A stretch of 8,198 nucleotides of DNA, from NCBI GenBank assembly GCA_030152125.1, contig JASLIR010000321.1, positions 1 to 8,198 on the forward strand, in the 5' to 3' direction. The position numbers and the translations under genes were made by a program. Position 1 is the stretch's first letter, and each line of letters starts with the position of its first letter. The notes beneath the pieces were generated by a model, which ran no database searches, was not told the DNA's origin, and saw nothing but the letters and a program-made list of their open reading frames with translations. Below, piece after piece: positions 1-5,867 of this stretch. This DNA comes from Alkanindiges sp. Lineage in GTDB: Bacteria; Pseudomonadota; Gammaproteobacteria; Pseudomonadales; Moraxellaceae.

Positions 1-2
1 GT

Positions 3-89
3 CTGCGTTTGTTAAAGCCATTCGATTTCTCCGAGATGCTTAAAAATAAAGATGCGAAAATCATTTGGCTGAATAGCGACTGCCGCTAA
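3..89 (+). CDS. possible C-terminal end of an unidentified protein (truncated by window edge)
   Basis: Reading frame 3 is open from the left edge of the window to a TAA at 87-89 and gives 28 residues ending in IIWLNSDCR. The composition (hydrophobic, charged and aromatic residues mixed) is compatible with a real protein tail, while the other two plus frames close within about 45 bases. I do not recognise the family, and 28 codons are too few to prove coding. No clear terminator follows in the 110 bases before the next promoter-like sequence. A short minus-strand frame (64 down to 1) is also open to the edge but looks less protein-like. Confidence 0.35.
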   Translation: MRLLKPFDFSEMLKNKDAKIIWLNSDCR

Positions 90-201
90 AAACAGCATTC
101 ATCCAGCCAAAGCGCCGTGCATCACTACAGCGAGAGCCGCATTTTAAAGTAAAGTCCTGCCGATTGCAAAAAAGAATGTATGACTATCGCTATTATGAAT
201 A

Positions 202-230
202 TTGACAAGCTGTTACAAATATTTTACACA
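202..230 (+). promoter_or_regulatory. candidate sigma70 promoter for the serine hydrolase gene
   Basis: A perfect -35 hexamer TTGACA lies at 202-207. At a 17-base spacing stands TACACA (225-230), a weak -10 matching three of six consensus positions. The surrounding DNA is AT-rich. It sits about 40 bases upstream of the GTG start at 272, a normal distance. The -35 is seen directly; promoter function is inferred. A different -10 within 214-225 is possible. Confidence 0.4.
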
Positions 231-271
231 GTAAATGACAATACATATTTTCAATATTCAAAGGGTCGCTC

Positions 272-1579
272 GTGAAACTGTTATCAACCAATACCTGCTG
301 GACACCCAGCGACCTCGCCAGCGTTACCCTGAGTAAACATGAAGTAAACGCCGAACAGGGTGGCATGACTGAGCAGCAAGTGCAGAAAATCTGGCACAGC
401 GTTGAACAGCTTTATAAGACTGGCAATAGCCCGATGATTTCCATGTGCTTGCGGCGCAAAGGCAAGATACTGATTAACCGCAGTATTGGTTATGCCCGTG
501 GCAATGCACCAGGTAGCAAGCAACCCAATGCGCAGGATTTAGTGCTGGCCAGCCCGGATACGCCGGTTTGCCTGTTCTCGGCATCCAAGCTGGTGACCGC
601 CATGCTGATTCACCTGCTCAACCAGCGCGGCGAAATTAACCTGCTGGACCCTATCAGCTATTACATTCCGGAATATGCAGCAAACGGCAAACGCCACTCC
701 ACCATTTTTCATTTATTGTCGCACCGTGGCGGCATTCCCAAGGTTTCTACCGAAGTTACTCCGGAATTACTGTTCGATAACAAAGAAATCCTGAAACTAT
801 TGTGTGCAGCCGCCCCTGTATCCACCTCAGGCAGCCACCTGGCTTACCATGCGGTTACTGCCGGTTATATTCTGGGAGAGCTGATTGAACGTGTTACAGG
901 CCAGGACTTACGTACCTACCTGCATGAAAATATTGAAAAGCCGCTGGGGCTGGATTATTTCAATTATGGCTTAAAGCCGGAATACCGCGATCGGGTTTCC
1001 TTAAATTATGCCACCGGCATACACCCCAGCCTGGGTACGGATACCTATTTAAATCACGTGCTTGGCGGTGGCTTACAGTTAGCAGTGGATGTCACCAATG
1101 ATCCGCGCTTTATGGATACCGTGTGCCCTGCCGGCAACATTTATACCAGTGCCGAACAAATCAACCGCTTCCTGGAGTTACTGTTAAACGGTGGTACCTA
1201 TAACGGCACACGGATTTTTAATGCCAAAACCGTATTCCGCGCCACACTGGCTACCTCCGGCCTGACCATTGACCGTACCCTGCTGGCCCCGATGCGCTAT
1301 GCACTTGGCCCCATGTTAGGCAGCAACCCGGTAGGCCTGTTTGGCCCCAACACCGGCCAGGCCTTTGGCCACCTCGGCTTTTCCAACATTTTCTGCTGGG
1401 CCGACCCGGCACGTGACATCAGTGTTTCGATACTGACTACCGGCAAATCGGTGGTGGGCACGCACTTACCGGCGCTGGCCAATGTGCTGTACCAGATTTC
1501 CAGCAACTGCCCGCGTATTCCACAGGACAAACGCCGCTCCCTATTTGGCAGTGATAATCAGGAAAATGAGCAGATTTGA
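272..1579 (+). CDS. serine hydrolase, beta-lactamase/esterase family (class C-like fold)
   Basis: This 435-residue protein has the signature of the serine beta-lactamase-like superfamily, which includes carboxylesterases such as EstB, D-amino-acid amidases and penicillin-binding relatives. The nucleophile motif SxxK is S103-A-S-K106. The second motif is Y192-H-A194, followed by GYILGELIERVTG as in many esterase-type members. The third motif is H367-L-G369, replacing the KTG of true beta-lactamases. Motif variants YxA and HxG favour an esterase or amidase over antibiotic resistance. No signal peptide is visible, so it is probably cytoplasmic. The GTG start at 272 has an AAGGG ribosome site (261-265) six bases upstream. 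An ATG at codon 32 (position 365), also preceded by a purine-rich AGGGTGG, is an alternative start that would keep all motifs. The gene is monocistronic, between its own promoter and terminator. The substrate cannot be told from sequence. Confidence 0.88.
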   Translation: MKLLSTNTCWTPSDLASVTLSKHEVNAEQGGMTEQQVQKIWHSVEQLYKTGNSPMISMCLRRKGKILINRSIGYARGNAPGSKQPNAQDLVLASPDTPVCLFSASKLVTAMLIHLLNQRGEINLLDPISYYIPEYAANGKRHSTIFHLLSHRGGIPKVSTEVTPELLFDNKEILKLLCAAAPVSTSGSHLAYHAVTAGYILGELIERVTGQDLRTYLHENIEKPLGLDYFNYGLKPEYRDRVSLNYATGIHPSLGTDTYLNHVLGGGLQLAVDVTNDPRFMDTVCPAGNIYTSAEQINRFLELLLNGGTYNGTRIFNAKTVFRATLATSGLTIDRTLLAPMRYALGPMLGSNPVGLFGPNTGQAFGHLGFSNIFCWADPARDISVSILTTGKSVVGTHLPALANVLYQISSNCPRIPQDKRRSLFGSDNQENEQI

Positions 1580-1597
1580 TCTGGTAGATTAGGCTTT

Positions 1598-1622
1598 AGG
1601 CCGGGATTTAACCCGGCCTTTT
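1598..1622 (+). terminator. intrinsic terminator after the serine hydrolase gene
   Basis: An 8-bp perfect stem AGGCCGGG (1598-1605) pairs with CCCGGCCT (1612-1619) around a six-base loop, and TTTT (1619-1622) follows. It begins 18 bases after the hydrolase stop codon. On the minus strand the same hairpin sits just beyond the end of the PfpI-family gene but lacks a T-run, so it is mainly a plus-strand terminator that could also impede the converging transcript. Confidence 0.85.
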
Positions 1623-1636
1623 AAGTTAAACCAGGC

Positions 1637-2173
1637 TTATCTGGAATCATGCTTGATAAAAAACTCGTCAATGGCCTGCGCAAAAGCCGGAATATCCTCC
1701 GGCTGGCGGCTGGTAATAATGTCACCATCATGTACTACGGCCTCATCCTTATAATAGGCACCAGCATTTATCAAATCGTCTTTTAGGGTTTTATAGGCCG
1801 TAATGTTTTTGCCCTCAACCACACCAGCAGAAATAAGCAGCCATGGTGCATGGCAAATGGCTGCCACCAGCCGGTCCCGTGCCAAGAAATCCCGTACCAA
1901 TGCCTGCGCCTGCGGATTAATACGCAACTGATCGGCATTCACCGTACCACCGGGAATCACCAGTGCATCAAAATGCAGTGGATCAATATCTTTTAATAAG
2001 GCATCCGCAGTAAAGCTGTCCTCCTTATGCACATCGCCACGCATGCCCTGCACATGCAGGGTGTCGGCTGCAACCAGTATGGTGTCGTGTCCATGCTCCT
2101 GTAAAATTTCCTGGGTTTCGGTCAGTTCAACCTGTTCAAAATAGTTATGTACCAGAAACGCGATTTTCGCCAT
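1637..2173 (-). CDS. DJ-1/PfpI family protein (YhbO/PfpI-type)
   Basis: From the ATG at 2173 this is a 178-residue, single-domain protein of the usual length for the bacterial PfpI branch of the DJ-1/PfpI superfamily. The nucleophile elbow is AAIC107-H108-AP, with the family's Cys-His pair. The N-terminal region carries the conserved acidic segment FEQVEL (12-17), the middle has VIPGG (72-76), and the C-terminal part has the typical ITSRQPEDIPAF (153-164). Family members have been described as proteases, glyoxalase-like enzymes or protein/nucleotide deglycases, and stress roles are common; which applies here is unknown. An AAGAGGG ribosome site lies nine bases upstream of this ATG. An in-frame TTG 11 codons earlier (2206) has no such site and lies inside a tandem repeat, so I reject it. 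It converges on the serine hydrolase gene and diverges from the ssu operon. Confidence 0.92.
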   Translation of the reverse strand: MAKIAFLVHNYFEQVELTETQEILQEHGHDTILVAADTLHVQGMRGDVHKEDSFTADALLKDIDPLHFDALVIPGGTVNADQLRINPQAQALVRDFLARDRLVAAICHAPWLLISAGVVEGKNITAYKTLKDDLINAGAYYKDEAVVHDGDIITSRQPEDIPAFAQAIDEFFIKHDSR

Positions 2174-2193
2174 GATGCCTGTCCCTCTTGCTG

Positions 2194-2232
2194 TTATGTG
2201 TCGCAACTATTTAGCGCAATTATGTATCGCAA
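2194..2232 (-). repeat. three tandem 13-bp direct repeats upstream of the PfpI-family gene
   Basis: Read on the minus strand, three head-to-tail units fill exactly 39 bases: TTGCGATACATAA (2232-2220), TTGCGCTAAATAG (2219-2207) and TTGCGACACATAA (2206-2194). Units 1 and 3 agree at 12 of 13 positions, units 1 and 2 at 10 of 13. The array ends 20 bases before the ATG at 2173. The TTGCG cores could be -35 elements or repressor half-sites. A 13-bp period exceeds one DNA turn, so successive sites would not lie on the same helix face. Regulatory function is inference. Confidence 0.7.
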
Positions 2233-2465
2233 TCTTGCATGCCTGCACTTTAAACCTAACAAGAAAAGCACCAACAACTGAATATTTTTTAACGTGTTTT
2301 TGTTGCGTTAAGTAACTTGCCACAGGAGCAGCCACCGCAACAGCAGCCAGCCAGCAATTGTTTTCATGCCTCCCTTACTGCCCTGCTTTCTTGTTTTTCA
2401 TATAACGAATCCAAAAAGAATGATTTTTCTTTCTAAGGCTTTTTTCCTAGTCTGTTATGTATTCG

Positions 2466-2486
2466 GACCTTCAATACATGAAGGTC
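2466..2486. promoter_or_regulatory. perfect 8-bp inverted repeat upstream of the ssu operon
   Basis: GACCTTCA (2466-2473) and TGAAGGTC (2479-2486) are exact reverse complements separated by five bases. The centre lies about 42 bases upstream of the ssuA copy 1 ATG and just after the weak -10 candidate at 2453-2458. It could be an operator for a dimeric regulator or a hairpin in the 5' leader of the mRNA. No T-run follows, so it is not an intrinsic terminator. The symmetry is seen directly; the role is inferred. Confidence 0.5.
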
Positions 2487-2517
2487 ATTCTTTTAAAGAT
2501 GCATTTTGGGCGAGTTC

Positions 2518-3519
2518 ATGAATAAGTCAAACAAACAACCTTTGTCACTGCAAGAGATTGCAGGTACTGCCAAAAAAATAACACCTGCACTGCGTCTGGC
2601 TGCCCTAAGTGGCTTGCTGGCATTTTCAGGCAGCGCCTTAAGCGCGACTACGGAGCTCAAAGTAGGCTTCCAGAAATATGGCATTCTGCCGATTATCAAG
2701 GCACGGGGAACCCTGGATAAAACTCTGGCTGCACAAGGCATTCAGGTACGCTGGGTAGAATTTCCAGCTGGCCCACAACTGCTGGAAGGGCTAAATGTAG
2801 GCAGTGTACAACTGGGTGAAACTGGTGAAGCACCACCTATTTTTGCACAGGCCGCACAGGCACCCATCGTTTATATTGCCAACCAGCCCGCAGCGCCAAG
2901 CGGTGAAGCACTGGTAGTACCAAAGGGCTCCCCCATTAAGAGTGTAGCCGAGCTGAAAGGTAAACGTATTGCCTTAAACAAAGGCTCCAACGTGCATTAC
3001 CTGCTGCTAAAACTACTGGAAAAAAACAAACTGAAACTGTCTGACATCCAGCCAGTTTATTTACCACCCGCCGATGCACGTGCCGCCTTTGAAAAAGGTG
3101 CCGTAGATGCATGGGTCATCTGGGACCCCTTCCTTGCTGCTGCTGAAAGACAGATAGAAGCCCGTGTACTTGCCGATGGTAAAGGGCTGGTGAGCAACTA
3201 CCAGTTTTATCTGGCTGACCGTAACTATGCCGCGCAAAATCCAAAAGTGATTCAAACCGTGGTTAATGAATTAAACGCCTCCAGCCAGTGGGCACAAAAG
3301 AACCCGGGCGATGCAGCCAAAATCCTGCAACAGCAAACCGGCCTGGCGGACTCGATTGTGGGCCTGTCCATTAGCCGCATGAGCTTTGGCATTAAGGCCA
3401 TTAGCCCGCAAGTAATTGCCGAACAGCAAAAAGTAGCCAACGCCTTTAGTCAGCAAAAACTGATCCCGGCGCCCATTAAAGTCAGTGATGCCACCTTGGC
3501 TCCCGCAGCTAAAAAATAA
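2518..3519 (+). CDS. ssuA: periplasmic sulfonate-binding protein SsuA, copy 1 (divergent paralogue)
   Basis: This 333-residue solute-binding protein of the aliphatic sulfonate/nitrate/taurine ABC transporter group delivers sulfonates to SsuC-SsuB. A long basic N-region (about 24 residues) and a hydrophobic stretch end in ALSA, with likely cleavage after A43. Family motifs include EFPAGPQ (81-87), TGEAPPIFAQAA (102-113), the LKGKRIAL segment (about 146-153) and DAWVIWDPF (197-205). It differs from E. coli SsuA and from copy 2 in having TGE instead of TGD, and its C-terminal third lacks the (D/R)RP segment. That suggests a different sulfonate preference, which is inference. I chose the ATG at 2518 over an in-frame TTG at 2506. 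The ribosome site is weak (GGGCGAG, three bases from the ATG). Copy 2 starts 12 bases after the stop. It is the first gene of the operon. Confidence 0.88.
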   Translation: MNKSNKQPLSLQEIAGTAKKITPALRLAALSGLLAFSGSALSATTELKVGFQKYGILPIIKARGTLDKTLAAQGIQVRWVEFPAGPQLLEGLNVGSVQLGETGEAPPIFAQAAQAPIVYIANQPAAPSGEALVVPKGSPIKSVAELKGKRIALNKGSNVHYLLLKLLEKNKLKLSDIQPVYLPPADARAAFEKGAVDAWVIWDPFLAAAERQIEARVLADGKGLVSNYQFYLADRNYAAQNPKVIQTVVNELNASSQWAQKNPGDAAKILQQQTGLADSIVGLSISRMSFGIKAISPQVIAEQQKVANAFSQQKLIPAPIKVSDATLAPAAKK

Positions 3520-3531
3520 TAAGAGGCCAGC

Positions 3532-4500
3532 ATGAGTAACCTGAATATATTGAAACGTGTGCTGCTCAGCGCAGCACTGCTATTTGCCGGGCAGGCCAGT
3601 AGCTGGGCGGCTGAGGTTGCACCCAAGGAAATCCGTTTCGGTTTCCAGAAGAGTGCGATTAACTTTTCCCTGTTAAAGCAACAGCAAATCCTGGAAAAAC
3701 GCTTTCCCAATACGACTATCCGCTGGAATGAATTTCCGGCTGGCCCGCAAATTCTGGAAGCCCTGGCCGTTGGCTCGATTGATATTGGCATGACCGGGGA
3801 TACCCCGCCAATTTTCGCCCAGGCTGCAGACAAGCCCTTGTATTACGTAGGCTTTGAAGCAGCAAAACCAAAAGGCTCTGCCATTCTGGTAGGCAAAAGC
3901 AGCGATATTGGCAAACTGGCTGACTTAAAAGGCAAACGTATTGCCCTGCAGCGTGGTTCCAGTGCGCATTTCCTGCTGGTGCAGGCTTTAAAAAAGGCCA
4001 ACCTCAACTGGCAGGACATTCAGCCCATCTGGCTTACCCCGGCTGAAGCCCGTGCTGCACTGGAAAAAGGTGCCGTAGATGCCTGGGCTATCTGGGACCC
4101 CTTCTACGCTGCTGCAGAAAAAGACGGCAATGTACGTGTGCTGACCAATGGTGTGGGTTTAAGCCCTAATTACACCTTTTATCTGGCTGCCCCGGACTTT
4201 GCCCAAAACTACCCACAAGCCCTTAAGGGCGTGCTGACGGAGCTGGATAGCATCGACCGCTGGGCCAACAAGAACCGTGCTGCCGCCATTGATGTGATTG
4301 CCAAAAGTACCGGTCTGGACACTCAGGTGGCTGCAGTATTTTTTGACCGCCGCCCACACCCGGCTCCAGTACAGCCCTTAAATGCCACAGTAGTGAAACA
4401 GCAGCAAAGCATTGCCGATGCCTTTTATCAGTTACAGCTGATTCCCAAGGCACTGGATGTTTCGCAAATTGTGTGGCCGGTCAAACCTGCCAGCAAATAA
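3532..4500 (+). CDS. ssuA: periplasmic sulfonate-binding protein SsuA, copy 2 (closer to E. coli SsuA)
   Basis: This is a 322-residue binding protein for aliphatic sulfonates. A standard signal peptide (basic NILKR, hydrophobic VLLSAALLFAG) probably ends after A26 (SWA). Mature motifs match E. coli SsuA: EFPAGPQILEAL (67-78), TGDTPPIFAQAA (88-99), DIQPIWLTPAEARAALEKG (about 162-180), DAWAIWDPF (183-191), FYLAA (216-220), the RRP segment (273-275) and the C-terminal LIPKALDV followed by a Trp. The ATG has an AAGAGG ribosome site at 3521-3526, better than that of copy 1. It is a tandem paralogue of copy 1, with one stretch almost identical at DNA level (4063-4120 against 3091-3148). A REP-like element separates it from ssuD. 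Of the two copies, this is the likelier orthologue of E. coli SsuA. Confidence 0.93.
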   Translation: MSNLNILKRVLLSAALLFAGQASSWAAEVAPKEIRFGFQKSAINFSLLKQQQILEKRFPNTTIRWNEFPAGPQILEALAVGSIDIGMTGDTPPIFAQAADKPLYYVGFEAAKPKGSAILVGKSSDIGKLADLKGKRIALQRGSSAHFLLVQALKKANLNWQDIQPIWLTPAEARAALEKGAVDAWAIWDPFYAAAEKDGNVRVLTNGVGLSPNYTFYLAAPDFAQNYPQALKGVLTELDSIDRWANKNRAAAIDVIAKSTGLDTQVAAVFFDRRPHPAPVQPLNATVVKQQQSIADAFYQLQLIPKALDVSQIVWPVKPASK

Positions 4501-4560
4501 TCAAAACCGTACCTCTATTGGGAGGAGCCTTTAGATTGAGGTTATCAACATTAAAACTGC

Positions 4561-4634
4561 CCCCTCATCCCTGCCTTCTCCCAAAGGGAGAAGGAGAATT
4601 CCCTCTCCTTCAAGGAGAGGGTTAGGGTGAGGTG
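4561..4634. repeat. REP-like double-hairpin intergenic repeat between ssuA copy 2 and ssuD
   Basis: Two hairpins lie side by side. The first has a 9-bp perfect stem, CCTTCTCCC (4574-4582) with GGGAGAAGG (4586-4594), and a 3-base loop. The second pairs CCCTCTCC (4601-4608) with GGAGAGGG (4614-4621). Outer arms CCTCATCCCT (4563-4572) and AGGGTGAGG (4624-4632) are reverse complements apart from one extra base. This layout resembles the CCCTCTCC/GGAGAGGG REP-like or miniature repeats scattered in many proteobacterial genomes. There is no T-run, so it is not a classic terminator. In the operon mRNA it could stabilise the upstream ssuA part or attenuate downstream genes (inference). The remaining bases from 4501 to 4670 show no convincing promoter. 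Confidence 0.8.
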
Positions 4635-4670
4635 ACTACAAAAAGCCTCTTGTATTTAAAGGAAAGTGTT

Positions 4671-5867
4671 ATGAATGTTTTTTGGTTTATCCCCACGCAT
4701 GGCGATAGTCGCTATCTGGGAACCAGTCACGGCGCACGTCAGGTAGACCATCATTACATGAAACAGGTGGCGGTTGCTGCCGATACCCTGGGCTACGATG
4801 GTGTGTTGCTCCCCACTGGGCGTTCCTGTGAAGACCCGTGGATTAGCGCAGCCAGCCTGATCGATGCCACCAGCCGCCTGAAATTTCTGGTGGCCTTACG
4901 TCCGGGCCTGACTACCCCTAGTGTTGCTGCACGCATGGCCGCCACCTTTGACCGCCTGTCTAATGGCCGGGTGCTGATTAACGTGGTAACTGGTGGAGAC
5001 CCGGATGAACTAAAAGGCGATGGCCTGTTTGAAGACCATGAAACCCGTTATGAAATTACCGAGGAATACCTGAAAATCTGGCGTCAGCTGTTTATTAATA
5101 GCCACCAGCAACAAGCTGTGACTTTTCAGGGTAAACATTTACAGGTTGAAGAAGGCAAACTGCTATTCCCTTCCCTGCAAAAGCCCTACCCACCGCTATA
5201 TTTTGGTGGCTCCTCCCCGGCAGCACATGAACTGGCAGCCGAGCAGGTGGATGTATACCTGACCTGGGGTGAGCCACCTGCCGCTGTAGCCAAAAAAATT
5301 AATGACATGCGCGAAAAAGCGGCCCAGTACGGCCGCCAGTTACGCTTTGGCATTCGCCTGCATGTGATTGTACGTGAGACTAATGAAGAAGCCTGGCAGG
5401 CTGCCAACAACCTGATCCGCTATCTGGATGACGACATTATTGCCGCAGCACAGGCTAAATTTTCCCGCATGGATTCAGAAGGCCAGCGCCGTATGGCTGC
5501 ATTACATGGCGGCAACCGTGACAAGCTGGAAGTCAGCCCCAACCTGTGGGCTGGAATCGGGCTGGTACGCGGCGGGGCTGGTACTGCCCTGGTGGGCGAT
5601 GCACAAACCGTGGCTGACCGTATGCAGGAATATGCCAATTTAGGGATTGATACCTTTATTTTATCCGGCTACCCGCATCTGGAAGAATCCTACCGTTTTG
5701 CCGAACTGGTGTTCCCACTACTACCGCGTCCGCAACAGCAAAAACTCAGCGGCCAGACCTTAACCGGTCCGTTTGGTGAAATTGTAGCTAACCACATTGT
5801 GCCGAGTGCTAACCAGAAATCACAACAACCGTCCTCCACAGCAGAAAAACAAGAGGAGTTAAGCTAA
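4671..5867 (+). CDS. ssuD: FMNH2-dependent alkanesulfonate monooxygenase SsuD
   Basis: SsuD is a cytoplasmic bacterial-luciferase-like TIM-barrel enzyme that cleaves the C-S bond of alkanesulfonates with FMNH2 and O2, giving an aldehyde and sulfite. The 398-residue product follows E. coli SsuD nearly gap-free from [11 protein letters not shown] to SGYPHLEE. Visible counterparts of residues studied in E. coli are C53 (in PTGRSCED), R229 and H231 (in [11 protein letters not shown]), R300 (in [10 protein letters not shown]) and Y334 (in SGYPHLEE). An insertion of about four residues (near NSHQQQAV) and a longer Ser/Gln-rich C-terminal tail are the main differences. The ATG at 4671 has AAAGGA at 4658-4663. 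An in-frame GTG at 4632 is rejected because it lies in the REP-like repeat and would add 13 residues missing in E. coli. The stop is directly followed by the ssuC ATG. No ssuE lies nearby. Confidence 0.97.
   Translation: MNVFWFIPTHGDSRYLGTSHGARQVDHHYMKQVAVAADTLGYDGVLLPTGRSCEDPWISAASLIDATSRLKFLVALRPGLTTPSVAARMAATFDRLSNGRVLINVVTGGDPDELKGDGLFEDHETRYEITEEYLKIWRQLFINSHQQQAVTFQGKHLQVEEGKLLFPSLQKPYPPLYFGGSSPAAHELAAEQVDVYLTWGEPPAAVAKKINDMREKAAQYGRQLRFGIRLHVIVRETNEEAWQAANNLIRYLDDDIIAAAQAKFSRMDSEGQRRMAALHGGNRDKLEVSPNLWAGIGLVRGGAGTALVGDAQTVADRMQEYANLGIDTFILSGYPHLEESYRFAELVFPLLPRPQQQKLSGQTLTGPFGEIVANHIVPSANQKSQQPSSTAEKQEELS

Larger units (their letters stand above)
2174..2517. other. divergent intergenic region between the PfpI-family gene and the ssu operon
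   Basis: These 344 bases separate two divergent genes and should hold both promoters. Next to the PfpI-family gene lies the 13-bp tandem array (2194-2232). The middle (2233-2400) is mixed AT-rich and CAGC-rich sequence in which I see no gene. Near ssuA, an AT-rich tract (2401-2450) precedes TGTTAT (2453-2458), a four-of-six -10 match without a good -35. A poor -35 would fit an activator-dependent promoter, such as CysB- or Cbl-controlled sulfur-starvation promoters, but I cannot identify an activator site with confidence. A perfect hairpin-like inverted repeat follows at 2466-2486. Confidence 0.5.

Noticed and set aside
284..523. Minus-strand and alternate-frame open frames overlapping the hydrolase, ssuA, ssuD, ssuC and ssuB genes
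   Set aside because: They are shadows of well-supported genes, without family similarity or ribosome sites.
2174..2206. TTG start at 2206 extending the PfpI-family protein by 11 residues
   Set aside because: The added codons lie in the 13-bp repeat array, there is no ribosome site, and the ATG at 2173 has a good AAGAGGG site and matches family N-termini.
2258..2395. Inverted match AACAAGAAAAGCA (2258-2270) against TGCTTTCTTGTT (2384-2395)
   Set aside because: About 12 AT-rich positions with one gap, 113 bases apart; there are no target-site duplications and no coding content, so chance is the best explanation.
2506..2517. TTG start for ssuA copy 1
   Set aside because: It adds only four residues (MGEF) with no better ribosome site; the in-frame ATG at 2518 is the simpler choice.
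4632..4670. GTG start for ssuD
   Set aside because: It lies within the end of the REP-like repeat and adds residues not found in E. coli SsuD; the ATG at 4671 has a clear AAAGGA site.
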